A stretch of 64,000 nt of DNA from Piromyces finnis (lineage: Eukaryota > Neocallimastigomycota > Neocallimastigomycetes > Neocallimastigales > Neocallimastigaceae), in contig MCFH01000034.1 of assembly GCA_002104945.1 (NCBI GenBank), forward strand, positions 372,001 to 436,000. Direction: 5' to 3'. Shown here piece after piece: positions 26,401 through 46,769 of this stretch. The translations under genes and the position numbers were made by a program. Each line of letters starts with the position of its first letter. Within the stretch, counting starts at the first letter, position 1. The notes beneath the pieces are model-generated. The model was given only the letters and a program-made list of their open reading frames with translations. It did no database searches and was not told the DNA's origin.

Positions 26401-27225
26401 GCTATCATTATTATACTCATTAAACTTTTCATATATTTTATTAATATTTTCAATGGATTGACTTGAAGGCATACTTTTTTCAGTGATGGGTATATTATTA
26501 TCCTGTTTATTTTCATTTAATGGATCATTATTATAATCTAAGGGTATGGGAAATTCCGTATTTGAATTTGAAAATTTATGAATATTCTGATGTTTACTTT
26601 GACCTTTATCCATTTCCGTTATGAGTGAGGAATGATTGATATTTTCTTTATTCTCATTTTTCAAGTTATTACTTTTTATATATTTCTTTCTGGTATAATT
26701 ACTTAGAGTAGTATTACTATTAGTATAACTTTTATTCTTTTTATTCAAACTTTTCGTACTATTCGTATAACTTTTGCTTTTTTGTTTTCCTGATATTTTA
26801 TTTAGACTTTTATTACTACTTTTACTTTTATTTAAATTTTTACTTTTTTTATGGCTGATTGACCTTTTTTCATGACCATTTTTATGATCGTTTTTATTTT
26901 CAGCAATAGAACTATTTATATTTTTATTTTCATCTATGCTATTTATTTCCTCATTTTTGTTATTTTTGAATGATATTGTATACATGTTATATTCATCTGA
27001 ATTTTTAAATGAAGTATTTTCAGAAGATGCGTCTATATCAAATTTATTTAGATAGTCGTCATTACTTGTACTATCTTCATTATTATATACATTAGAATTA
27101 TTATTTTGAATATTTTTTTTTAATTCTTTGATATGATTATCCTTATCCTTATAACTTATTGAAGATACTATGGATGAACCAGATCCATGTCCCGATTTTA
27201 ATGATTTAAAAATTTGATATTCCAT
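23489..27225 (-). CDS. low-complexity protein with degenerate C-terminal RhoGAP-like domain
   Basis: Six exons: 27225-25266, 25126-24728, 24607-24527, 24435-24202, 24066-23949 and 23843-23489. They join in frame to 1048 residues. The first ~800 residues are Ser/Asn/Lys-rich and probably disordered, with basic runs (KSKNLNKSKSSNKSLNKISG). The C-terminal ~230 residues look folded. LLNLLPNIIKYIPREEII, KLRGILGHLHRIYHS and NSLSIIFSPLIF resemble the second half of a RhoGAP domain (consensus LP..N...L..LL.HL, then nLAivFgP.L). The preceding LWNIYAILIV...PILKFETLEMI may match the LPEPLL block. The GxxR arginine-finger block is not evident, so if it is a RhoGAP homologue it may be inactive or a Rho-binding pseudo-GAP. 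Family assignment is tentative; the gene model is solid. Confidence 0.7.
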
Positions 27226-30200
27226 TTTATTATCTCACCCTACCTAAACACCCTATTAAATCCAATTTAAAAATGTGATGCAATAAGAAAATAAATAATT
27301 AAATGAAATTTTTTTGTATATCATACAAACTATTGTTGGTAAATCTTTTTTAAAAAGTTATAAAGATATAACTATATTAATATATATATTTTAAAAAATT
27401 TTAAAGCAGATAGGCAAATATAACAAAATTATTTTATTTTAAAATAATTTCTATTAATAAAATATAAGATATGACATGTATTTATTTACTTTTTATTTTC
27501 AATGTTGATAATTATATACAATAGTAATTTTTAATAAATCTTTGGCTTTCTTAAAAAAAAAAAAAAAGGGCTTATTACAATTATATTATTATATTGTCAT
27601 TTTTAACCTTTTTAATTTTTTTTTTTTTAATATTTTAAAATAAAACCATAATAAAATCAATAATTAACACTATATTTATACTATTTTAATTATAACCATT
27701 AATTGATATAAATATATGATTACATATTTTTTATTTTTTTTTTGGAAAAATATATAGTGGTATAGAAAGTGTATCTAATATAGAAATTTTATTTCAAAGA
27801 TATTTATAATATTAAAGTTTTAGTTTTAAATTTTACCAAAATTTTATTAATTTTTAATATTATGGATGGACAATTATACTAATAGAATAAACATTCATTG
27901 CCTTAAACCTCTATTATTTATTTAGATATTCTTATATTCCAAAGTAAAAAAAAAAGATAAGAATTTAAACCTTTTAATCATCCATTTTTATTTTTATTAT
28001 AATTTTAAATAATAATAAATAAAAAATTTTTTTCTTTTGACAATTTTCATTTATGTAAATGTCAAGAGGTCTTTTTTTTTTAAACTAACAAAAAGTTAAA
28101 ATTGTACTACCAAACTGTATTAAATAATAAAGTAATAATTAAAAGAGTGATGATAATCATTGGGTTACTTTAAAACTTCAAGTGAAAACTATAAGAAATA
28201 TTATTCAACATTATTTTTCTTTTAAAAATTCTAACTATTGATCTATTAACTAATAATAAAAAATTTACTTTTACTATCGAAAAATTACCAAGATGTGAAT
28301 GGAAAAATTTTTAAATATATGAGAATTTCATAATAAATAAAAAAGTTTTTTATTTATTTTTTTCTTTTGTATTATTGTGTATTAAGGTAATATCATATTT
28401 TATTATTTTTATTATGTTTTAATTTCGATATTCTATTTAACTAAAAATGGTATAATTATAAAATGTCAAAAAGTATCACAACATATTAATTTATTTATTG
28501 AATTATAAAAGTTAAAGATGGCTTTATTTTTATTATTGTGTTATCCTATTTTATTATGTAGTATTTAAAAGATTATATATATATATATATATATATTTTA
28601 AAATATAATTGTAATAACCTCATTATAAATTATAATTTTGTATCTTTGCTATTATACGTATCTATTTTTATTTTATAATTAATTTTAAAAAATCATTTGA
28701 TTATTTCAGAAATTAAATAATGCTTAACAATAAATGACAAATGACAAAGTTTATTTCTTTATATTAATTATAAATAGTTTTATCAAAATAATTCTATTTA
28801 TTTACTTTTTTTTTTAAATACAATAAGAAATGAAGTTTTAAAAAATTAATTAACAATAAATATAAATCGATATTCCTTAATACCAATATAATAATAATAA
28901 TAATAATAATAATAGTAATAATAATCTCAAAAAGTAGAATGTTTTATTTTTTTTTTTTTTTACTCATGCATATTTTTTAAAAATGTAAAACTATATTAAA
29001 TATTAAAAAAAATTTCTTTTTTTGTTGTTACTTTGAAATATTATTTTAATAAGTTATTTATTTGAAAATCTATTTTTTGTATATATTTATTAATTCATTC
29101 ATTATTCCCTCTTAATCATAGAGAATTAGAGATGTACATAGGAGTTCACTTTTACAAATGCTAAGGTAAAGTGTAAAAATTAAAACTTTTAATTTATTTT
29201 TTTTTTATATTAAAATTTAATTTTCTTTATATTAAATGAATAATTAATAAAAATTTAATCAAATAGATAATTTTATTAAAAAAAAAAAAAAAAAAAAAAA
29301 TTTTAATAATTAATTTAATTTACATTTTTTTAATTTTTTTTTTATTTTTTAAAAATTAATATTTTAATTATATTTTAATTATTTTTTTAATATTTTTATT
29401 TATTTTGTTTTTCTTTTAACATTGAAAAGTGAACTAGTAGTTAGTAGCATAATAACTTATATATAATAACAACGCATAACTTATTTACATTATTTTTATT
29501 TATTTCTTTTTTTTTATATTAATAAAGAAAGAAATTTTTTTATTTAAAAACATAAATATCATAATTAACATTTAATTTATACCTAAAGACATGTAAAAAA
29601 AAAAATTCTTTTTTTTGCTATTAACTACCCTATTGTAAAAATCATTTTTTTCTTAGAATAAATAAAAAGTAACCCAAATTATAAATAAAATGTAATAAGA
29701 AAAAACTAACCGTTTTTTTATTTATATTCTAAAATATATTTTATAATTTATAATTATTTGACTACTATCCGTTTATATAAATAATATATATTATTTCCAA
29801 TTAAATTCTCATTTCAATAATAACAATAAAAATTAAATTACGATAAAATAATAGTAATAATACTACTCAATAAATAAATAAATAAATAAATAAAAAAAGA
29901 ATAACAAAGAATACAGTATTTTACGTGAAAATTGTAAATATGAAAGCATTTTATTTGTATATTTATTATTATTATTATTTTTTTTTGTATATTACTCGTA
30001 AATTTGTAATATATTTTGGTAATAAGTAAATATTCACGAATATAAAATACGATGAAAGACAGGCGAAAGAAATTTTAAATACCACAACAATATTATTAAT
30101 ATTTTAGAGAAAAAAAAAACAATAATGAAGAAAGAAATTGTTTAAACATCATTGATATTATCAATATTTTAATTTATTAGTAAGAATCATAAATGTCTAT

Positions 30201-30691
30201 TACTTGTAAAAGAATATTTGTAAATAGTCAAAGTCACTAATTTTTAGTACCGTTGTACAAAAGAAATTGGAGGAATAATATAAAATTTCTTGATCATTAA
30301 CAACAGCATGAAGACATTATTAACGTTAATTAATAAGAATAATAATAAAAGTATTCAATTTTCTTAATAAAACGTTTTAATTAATTATTAAATTTTTCTA
30401 ACATTCCCCCCAAAAAGAAAATTAAAATAATTGAATTTCATTATCAACTAATTGTTATATTAATATTTAGTTTCAAAATAATGAATTCGACATTATAATA
30501 TACTAACTTAATAATATTACCTATATATACATATATATGTTTTAAAAATCAACTAGAAATTCATAAATATATAATTTAATAACAAATTACATTAAAATAT
30601 AATTAATAACATCAATATTAAATTAAAAAAAAAAAATAAAGAATTATATATAAAATCAAAAAATAAATAAATATCATTTTATTAGAAAAAA
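27226..30691. other. long divergent intergenic region
   Basis: 3.5 kb between the RhoGAP-like gene (-) and GID4 (+). It has no open frame of note. Content is A/T homopolymers (poly-A at 29278-29300), a short AAT run at 28890-28912 and a (TA) run near 28578-28594. No gene is seen. Confidence 0.5.
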
Positions 30692-32497
30692 ATGCCAGTA
30701 AAAGATACAGAACATCGTAAAGAAATAAGTCAATTTGCTAAACAATTAGATTCTCAAAAACGTTTAAAGAATCAAGCAACATGTTCACTTTATTCTGGTG
30801 CAAGGTTTAAAGGACGTCAAAAAAGTGGAAGTAATAGTTATGAGGTTACTGTTGAAATTCAAGTAAGTTTCCAAACAATATAAATTTATATAAAATTTAA
30901 TAAAAACCAAAAAAATATTAATTTATAATTATCAAATATTTTTATTACTTTATAATTATACTGTTTTTCAATGTTAATATATACTTAATAATATGAAACG
31001 TTATTATAGCATGTTGATTTAGAAGATTCGTTCCTTTGTGGATATTTACATATAAAAGGATTAACAGAAGTAAAAAAAAAAAAACAAAAAAAAAAAAAAA
31101 AAAAATATATTTTTATTAAATCTATTTTTTAAAATATATTTAGTTTAAATAAACTCTTCAGAAATTTTATTCTAATATGTTTATATAAAAATTTTTATTA
31201 ATATATAAATATTCAATTAATATTTACAAAGGATTATCCTGAATTAACAACATTCTTTGATGCAGAGTAAATATCCATGTTATTAAAGTTAATAAATAAA
31301 AAGAAGTAATTATAGTAATAAAAAAAAGGTATTAATGAACTTTTCGTTTTATAATTAAATAGGATTATTGGTTCACAACATTCATTTTTAACGAGGAAAT
31401 GGGATGCTAAAGAAGCAATAGATAGGTAAAGCTTTTTTTTTTTACTATTTATATTTAAAAAAAAAAATTGTAGATCAATAATATTATAAATATTATTAAT
31501 AATATTATTTTTATTATATATACTAATTTTTCCTTTTTATTTCTACTATTATTAAATACTTTTTATATTTTAATAGAGCACATTGGGTATGCTTTATACA
31601 ATTATTTGTTTTTATTAAGAAATACAACAATTAATTAATTATTAATGTCTTAAAAAATATTAACATTATTATATAAAAATATAATAAATTGAAATATTAT
31701 GAAATGATAGATGAAATTCCCAGCATTCAAATCATATGAAAAAGTTTTCAACAATGTAAATATCATATATTCAAAACTCTCAGAAAAAAGAAATTTATAA
31801 GAAAAATTTATATTAATATACTATTTTTAAATTAATTTATAATTTATATATAATAAACAGGATGATTTTGTATATGATTTTACAAATAATGAATATATAT
31901 TTATGCGTTGGAAAGTAATATTTCTTTTTTTTTTTTTCATTTTTTTTTAAAAATATTATATTAAGGTATAAGCTATAATATTTAATAAAACGGTATATTA
32001 TCTTTTTTAAATATAATTATTAGGAACATTTTTTAGTACCTAACCATAGAATAAAAAATATAACTGGTGCATCGTTTGCTGGTTTTTATTATATATGCTA
32101 TGATCGTTGTACTGATACCATAATGGGTTTCTATTTCCATCAAGTAAATATTATATTTTTATTATAAATTTTTTTTATTAAAAGTAGAAATATCTTGATT
32201 GTAAGTGAGAATTGATAATTAAAGCAATATTTATATTTTTTAATTTTTATTGTTATAGAATTCAGAATGGTTCCAACATTTATCATTATCGCATGTACCT
32301 GATAATTCCTTCCCAGGTATATTATTAATTAATTAATTATAAAAATATTAACTATCTAAATTTTAATCTATAAATAATAAAATAATAAAAAATATTAACC
32401 TTTTTTTTTTTTTTTACCTATAAAATATATAAAATACATATTTTTTATACCTTTTATTTGTTTTTTCTTATTTAAATTAGATTATGAATTTAGATAA
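30692..32497 (+). CDS. GID4: GID4/Vid24 substrate receptor of the GID/CTLH ubiquitin ligase
   Basis: Ten exons: 30692-30862, 31010-31069, 31232-31266, 31363-31425, 31577-31586, 31711-31755, 31861-31914, 32024-32143, 32259-32316 and 32481-32497. They give 210 residues. GID4 is the beta-barrel receptor that binds proline-type N-degrons and recruits substrates (gluconeogenic enzymes in yeast) to the GID E3. Family blocks are in order: [104 protein letters not shown], and a C-terminal YEFR exactly as in animal GID4. Exon 5 is only 10 nt (residues R-A-H-W). The final exon is 17 nt. The first exon alone reads as a short ORF ending in the intron; that is not a real gene end. Confidence 0.95.
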
Positions 32498-34259
32498 ACT
32501 AATAATACAGTAAAATTAAAAAACATTGATCAGAAAACACAATATAAAAATAAATCCACAAATATTCAAAATAAAATACAGTATACTAATGTAAATATGT
32601 CATTTAAAAATCAATTAAAAGGAAATAAAAACACATTAATAAGAAATTACAATAAAAAAAGGATAAAATATTAAATGGAAATGAAAAGAAAATAAAAAAT
32701 AGAAATATAATGAAAAAAAAAGGTATTATTTATAGGGAAATGATGTGAATGAATGAATTTCAATTATATAATTATTAAGGAAATCAATAATTATATACTA
32801 TATTATATAGATTAAATTTCATTATCAAGATTATTCTTTCCTATATAAATAAGAATGATTATTAATTCAATTAATTCATTATTTCTTTTTATTTTTTATT
32901 TTTATTTTTATTTTTTTTTTTTTTTTTTCATTTTTATTTTTCCATTAAGTACAAAATTCATTAAAAAAATTAAAACGTCATTGAAAACTAAAATTGTAAT
33001 TATAATAGATTAAAAGTATACTCTTTTTTTTATTTCATTACCATGTAAAAAAATAATCAACACCTCAATAAGAAAAAATTTTCAAACTTTATATCAATAC
33101 ATATTAATTCAATTAATATCAATATTTCTAAAAGGAATAACAAATTTTTATTTCTTTTTTCTTTTTTTTTTTTTTTTTTTTAAAAAAAAATACAAAAGAG
33201 AAAGAGAATGACAATAGAAATATAATCATATTATTATTATAATTTTTTTTTTTTCAAGAGTATTTATAATGCCAAATAATAATAATAATAATAAAAAAAA
33301 AAAGTCTACTGGATATATATAATATTATATATTTTTATGATTGATTTTTAAATAATTATTAATCATATAAACGTACAAATATATTCATTTAGAAAAAAAA
33401 AAGCATTATGTATTCTTTAGAAAAAAAAAACATTTATTTTAACATCAAAAAATATTAATTTAAAAATAAATTTATTTTTCATTTTTATTTTTTATACCCA
33501 TTATTTTAATAAACTTTTTTTCTGTTTATAAAATAAAAAATTAGCCATTATGATTTTATAAAAATAAAAGAAAAAAAAACAAATATTTTAATATATATAT
33601 ATTTTTTTATAATAATGATATATTAATGTATAATACAACTAACCTTCCTATGACTCTACAAATATTCTAATAAATAAAAAATATTAACTGAATTAAAGAT
33701 TTTATAAAAAAAAAAAAAAAAATTTAAAGTAATTATTCCAACGTCTATTAATAAAATACCAAACTATAATTGGAGGCATTTTTTTTAATTAAAAAAATTT
33801 TAAAGTTTTATTGTTAAAAAAAAAAAAAAAATAATTACTCATTAAAAAGGCATTTTGAATTATGGAAAAACGGTGAATTTACAAAGAATAAAAAATAATT
33901 TTTAATAATAGAAACAAGTTTGGTTGTGTTTATTAAAGAAAATTGGTATATAATCGTTTATTATGTTGTAAACTTAAAAAAAATATGAAAAGAAAAATAT
34001 TTACAATTTTATACTATTTTTATTTTATTATTAATAGTTTTTTTTTTTTTTTTTTGGTTTGAGTATATTACAAAGTAAAAAAAAAAAAAAAAGTATAAAA
34101 TAAAAATGAAATATTGATAACATATATTTTATTTTTTTTGATTTCTTTATCTCAAAAAAAAAAAAAGTATATATTATAATTATGTAATTGTTAAAAATAA
34201 CATTATTTATTTTACTATTGTATTTAATTGATGATTTAAAAAACATATAAAGATAAAAT
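32498..34259. other. intergenic, convergent gene ends
   Basis: Between the 3' ends of GID4 (+) and the USP7-like gene (-). It is A/T homopolymers throughout (T-runs at 32917-32929 and 33163-33181; A-runs at 33707-33721 and 33815-33831). No gene is seen. Confidence 0.55.
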
Positions 34260-40749
<6,490 letters not shown>

Positions 40750-42680
40750 ATCCAGTTTTCTTTCCTTTTTAATAGTAATGCTACTAAAAGATAATTAAAC
40801 TACCTATTATTCTAATGTATAAATGTATTCATATTAAAAATTAGTATTTTAGTTATAAGTAATGTTTGAAAAAAAAAAATTATTATTTTCATTCTTTTTT
40901 TTTTCTTGTATGAAATTTATATATTTATACAGAATATGAATGAATTATAATAAATAAAAAAAATATTCGCTCAATATCAACAATAATAATAACAACAATA
41001 ATAAAATGTAATGAAATAAAGTATTTTATTATTAAACTTTTTTTTTTTTTTTTTTACAATGGATGTGGTGGTTGCATCCTTTAAATATTTTAAATTGTTA
41101 CATTTTACATTCATCTTTTTCAAAAATAAATACCAAATATTTATTTATTAATTGAATTTTAATATATAGTATAGACTCTTAATTCATTATTGTTTTTTTT
41201 TTTTTTTTATTTTATTTTTATCTTTAAATTGGAAGAGTCATTTGTCATTAGTCAATACAACTGAATATAATTAAAGATATTTTTAAGAGAGACATTCTTA
41301 AAATTTAATACTTTACTTTTTATATATTAATATATCGTCTTTTTATTTTACTATTTATTTCTTGTTTATAATTTTAAAATGAAATTGAAATAATTGAAAA
41401 TGGAAAAATGTTTTAATTATTTTAAAAAAATTCAAAAAATAAAAATAAAAAATAAAAATTTTTTATATTTTTCTTTTTATTAAAAAAAATTACTTTTTTA
41501 ATTAAAAATAATTTTAAAAAATTGTGAAATAAATTTCTAAAATTTTTTTTTCTTTTTTTGAAATTATTCTTTAATTAAAAAAAATTAATTATTTTAAAAT
41601 AATATATATCAAATATATTGAAATTATATATTAAAATATATTCATTCAATTGATTTGAAATGTTTTCAAAAGTCAAAAAAAAAAAAAAAATTAAAAAAAA
41701 AAAAAAATCCACAAAAGTAAAAAAAAATTGGAATAAAATTTTATCTTCAATTTTCATCTATAAAAGAAAGGAAAAAAGACCATTTTTTTTAAAAAAAAAA
41801 AAAATTCTAAAGAAAAAAAATATCTATAATAATAATTATTATTAATATTATTATAAAAAAGTTATAAACAACATCATTATTAAACTTTAAATCTACTTTT
41901 TTATTTAAACAATAGTTTGGACATTGTTTTTGAATAATAAAAGTTATAATGGTATTTACGTATTTACTAAAAATAAGTATAGCTTACTAAAATATATATA
42001 TATATATATTTACATTTAGAGCGAAGCTTTTAAAAAGAATTAAACATGAAATATTAAATTTTTAACTATTTTTTATTCTTTTAAAGAATATCAATAAAAG
42101 ATTTATTTCTCTTACGAATAAAATAGTAAATCAATTGATAAAGAGAAAGTTGATAATATTTTATAATATTCTTTATAAATACAATAAACATTTTATATAT
42201 AAAAAGAAAGAAACGACCAATGTTGAAAAATAGTAGAAAAAAAAATTTTTTTTATACAAGTTTTAAAAAAGAATGAACATTTATGGTTACACAAATTTTT
42301 ATCTTTAAAAAAAAAAAGTTTTTAAATTGTTTAAAATTTTAAAATTATTATACGCATCGAAAAAGAAAAAAAAAAAATCAAAATTTAAAAGTCATTATAT
42401 TATTTTAATAATAATTAGAATAATTAGAAATTAAAAATTATGTTTATTTTTATTAATTGTAATAATTATTAGAGAATTTTATAACATTTCAAACATAAAT
42501 ATTATGTATAAAGTTAGCTTTTATTTGTATTCTTTAAAAACATTTTGAATTAACAAAATTTAAAGGAAATTTAAATTCTATTAAAAAAAAAATACTCATA
42601 GGAAAATATTAGTTTAACTTTTATCAGACCAATTTTTAAATGAATATTCATTTTCTTTTCTTTTTTAATCTTTGAAAATA
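40750..42680. other. divergent intergenic region
   Basis: Between the USP7-like start (-) and the unknown basic-protein gene (+). It has poly-A/T runs (41039-41055, 41193-41208, 41674-41707) and a (TA) run at 41993-42009. A lysine-coding frame at 41660-41845 is an A-tract artefact. Nothing else is seen. Confidence 0.5.
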
Positions 42681-45600
42681 ATGGTAATGACATTAAAAAG
42701 TTTGTAACAAATATTTTTCATTAATGAATTTAAAAACTAATATTTTTATCATAGCTCTATAATAATCAAAGAGTCGACTATACTACTAACCGTATAGAAA
42801 ATAGATATTCAAATTTGATAGAAAAATATAAACAAAGGTATGAAGATCATAGTCGTAAAACTTTAAAGAAAAAAGATGATAATAAGGTAATAAAATATGA
42901 TGGATATTTCGTATTATCAAATGAAGTTCCAGAAGCTTCAAAAAATATTAATACCCGAAAAAATATGTTTAAAAAAGTCAATAGAAAAATAAAAAGAGAT
43001 GAAAATGAATTTTTGAACAAATATAATTTTGAAAGTATTAATGGTAAAAAAAATAAAAAAAAAATTAATTTATATATATAAATACAACATTATTAATTTC
43101 GATTTAATTTTTTTTTTCTAAATTTTTAAATATATATATATTATTACTTATTTATTAACAATTATATACTTTATTTTTTTTTTGGATAATGCTATTTATG
43201 AAACATAAATGAAATATATATACATGAAGAAAAGAAAGGAAATAATAAAATTAAATTAGTATTACCCTGTAAAAATGAAAAAGTAATTCCAAAAAAACCA
43301 AAATATTATCCATTAATGGAACCGCCAAATGTTTCAATTTGTAATCAAATTTATGTAACATCAAATCTTTTATCAAATAATAAAAATAGTTCGATGGAAG
43401 AGAATCAAAAAAAGTTAAAATCAAATAATAAATTATACCAAATCAATGGTTATAGTAAGAATAATATTATGATTTCATCAAATGAATCGGAATTAAATGA
43501 TGTTTTAGATGAAGAGGAATATCTAGAGAAAAAAAAGATTAATAATATTCTTTATATAGTAAAAAAACCAAACATTGGACTGATGTCAGAAAATAAGTTA
43601 TATAATGAAATCATTGATACTGAGGTTATTAATAATACACCATCCACAAAAGTGGATGAAAAAGGAAAAGAAAAAAAAAACAAGAAGAGTTCCGTAATTA
43701 TTGAAAGTGTGGAAGCTACGCTAAACCCTCATTCAAAAAAAGAAAATGAATGTGATGCTGATTTTTATTTGATTCCTTATGATTCTCTTAAAACAACAAT
43801 AAAATATTGCCAAACAATAAATAAAGATGTCAAAAAATTAACTACTAAAAACTATGTAGATAAAACAGCAACCATTTATAAAGATTATTATTTGGAAAAA
43901 CAACCAAAATCAACCTCTGAATTAAAGACTAATACTAGATATGATGATGATGACCTCGAATATATAAGATTAATGAAAAAGCATAAAATACCAATAAAAC
44001 ATATTAATTCATTGACAGCAACATTATTTTCTTCTGAATTTCCAAACAAGAATATTAATAAGGAACAACAAGAAAAACCAAAAAAAATAACCAATTTAGA
44101 AAAAAGTCATTTAAACCAAGCTTACTATTACAATTCAATCAGGGATAATACTATGGAATATTTAAATAAGGATTATGATATTAACCCTATCCCACTAGGA
44201 AATTCAAAATTCCATACCCTTTTACAAAAAAATGGTTTAGGTAACGAGCCTTTAATGATAAATGGTCATAATCCAAAAACAAAATCACTATCAGAGGTAG
44301 AAATCAATAAAAACAAAGAAAATGGACTATCTTATGAAGAAAAAAGATTGATTCCATATCATTCTTATTCTTCCTATTCTTCTCTATTATCGTCTTACCC
44401 ATCATTTACACTTGAAGTAACTATATATAAATTACAATATATACATATTAAAATATAATTAGCTATATTATATTATTATATTAGATATTTAAAAAAAAAT
44501 ATATATAAATATATATATATAAATAATATATAAATATTTTTTTTTCATAGCAAGAAATAAAGTATAGAAAAAGATTAAAGCAGCATCATGTTAAAAAAGC
44601 CATAGTCAAGAAGATACAAAAGAAAAAACTTGAAGGTGATATAAAACCATTTGAAATAGTACATTTCTCACTTTTTTCTTTACCAGATGACCCTTATATA
44701 ACAACAGAAACATTTGTTGTTGAATTAGAAAATAATTATGTAGAATTTTTATATGACGAACCCCCAAACCCTTTCAAATCATTACATATTCCATATATTA
44801 AAATACCGGAGAAGAAGAAAAAAAGAAATTTTTATAATGTACCCGATATAGATAAAGGTAAATTGACATATATAAAAATTTAATTCCTAAAATTAAAAAA
44901 AAAAAAAAAAAGGAATAAACATGAAAAAAAAATTATAGGCAATATAAATTATATGTATATTTATATTTATTAATTAATATAATTAATAATTATATTAATA
45001 ATTATGAATCTTTTATTTGTATATAGCCTATTTATTGGATATATACAACTTTGTTTGCCCACCTATAGAAATTGAAAAAGTTTATGAAGAATTTCCAGAA
45101 CCAAGTAAACGATATACCAAAATAATATAAAAAATATTATAATATTTATTTTTAAAATGAAAGAAAGAGAAAAAAAATAAAATAAAATTAACATTAAATA
45201 TTTAATCTATTATTAAATTAAAATAATAATAGGATATGCCAAGGTATTAATTTATTACAAAATATTTTTATTTATAGTATAAAACTTTATCAACATAAAA
45301 AAAAAAAAAAAAAAAAAAAGTAAAAATGATGATATATTAATATTAATATTGTAATAGAAAGTATTTATTAAAGGAAAGAGAAGAAGAAAAAGAAGAAAAA
45401 ATAATGTAAATTTTTTTTAATGACAATTATAATAATAATAATAATAATAATGAAATGAAATTCATTAATAAATTATTTATTAAATTATAAACAAATAGAG
45501 AAGTTTGTCAAAAAGTACTAAATCATTATCTACAAAACCAATTTCATTTAATGATAAAGTATTGTATATTATAAATATTTATTTATTTATTTATTTATTT

Positions 45601-46388
45601 ATTTTTTGTAGTAAATAATATTCATATAATATTCTTATTATTTATATATTGAAATTTAAAAAAATTTTTTTAAAATATATTATTTTTTTTTTTATAATTT
45701 TTTAAATGTTAGGTAAAAGTGAATGAAATTAAAAAAAGTACAGAGAATCAAAGTGAAAATTCAATATTAAAAACAAATACATCATCATCTGAAGTAAATA
45801 TATTATATGTTAATATGAATTACATCATTTAATATAGTTAAAAATAAATATTATAAAAAAAATACTTATTATTAATAATAATTATTATAGAAAAGTGATG
45901 TTAGTGAAGGTAGTAGTGAAGTAGAAGAAGAAGAAGAAGAAGAAAATGAAGATAAAAACTATGATGGTATTAAAGAAGAAATAGTACCAATAAAATATAT
46001 AATAAAATCAACGGATGATATAGAAAAATATGATAGTCGATCCAAATTGTCATCATCAACTTCTTATTATTCTTCCGGTAGTAATAAAGATTACTCTAAA
46101 AAAAATAGCTCAGCATCATTAAATTTTGTAAAAATCCCAACTGAAACGATATACACTTCAGATAACCTTTCAAAAAAATCATTACAACGTTTACCTACAG
46201 ATACTCATCTAACCTCATATAAAGTTCCCTTATCTCTATCTTTTAATAATTTATTAAAATATGATTTTCTGAGAAGAAAGAGAGATGAAATAAAAAGACT
46301 AGAATGTCTACGTAATAACACTACTATAGATAAAAATGAGAAAAACGAACGACTCAATATTTTAATTCATCATAATTCAAAACATTAA
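42681..46388 (+). CDS. unrecognised basic low-complexity protein, ~853 aa
   Basis: Proposed exons: 42681-42683 (start codon only), 42755-43043, 43230-44416, 44551-44857, 45027-45104, 45233-45243, 45358-45405, 45499-45558, 45713-45793 and 45891-46388. They sum to 2562 nt in one frame. The body is Lys/Asn/Ser-rich and has no signal peptide or membrane span. A more ordered stretch (PFEIVHFSLFSLPDDPYITTETFVVELENN, NPFKSLHIPYIKIPE, LLDIYNFVCPPIEIEKVYEEFPEP) falls around residues 500-620. It is followed by the basic KGKRRRKRRK, an acidic run of seven Glu, and a Ser-rich tail. Exon 45233-45243 is an 11-nt microexon. The three-base first exon is the least certain part; exons from 42755 on are well supported by phase. 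Function unknown. Confidence 0.75.
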
Positions 46389-46769
46389 TTTATTTCACTT
46401 TTAATTTCTATTATTTACTAATTACATATTACTAGAGAAGAGGTTATTAAAAAATTAAGAAGGAAATTTTATAATTTATAATTATATATATTTATATATA
46501 TTATAATAATAATAAAAATTTTTATAAAAATTCATATTAGAGATTTGGAAATATTAACTATTAATATATTATTCTATTAATCCTATTAATATAATATATT
46601 CTATATTCTGTTCAGGAAGGATTTTAAAATTATTTAATAAAAAAAAAAAAAAAAATCAATTTTATGATGCATCTATATAACTAAAATGGTTATTATATAA
46701 AATGATTTGTGTATATTTTAAATGATAGTGACAAATTTTATAGTTTTAAAAAAGTTTTGATTTATCTAA
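46389..46769. other. intergenic, convergent gene ends
   Basis: A 381-base spacer of A/T sequence between the stop codons of the unknown basic-protein gene (+) and phytochelatin synthase (-). Nothing else is seen. Confidence 0.6.

Noticed and set aside
30692-30883. Small 63-residue protein
   Set aside because: It is exon 1 of GID4 read into its intron; the GTAAGT donor at 30863 and following exons show the real gene.
41660-41845. Lysine-rich 61-residue ORF
   Set aside because: It arises from poly-A tracts and has no splice partners or recognisable motif.
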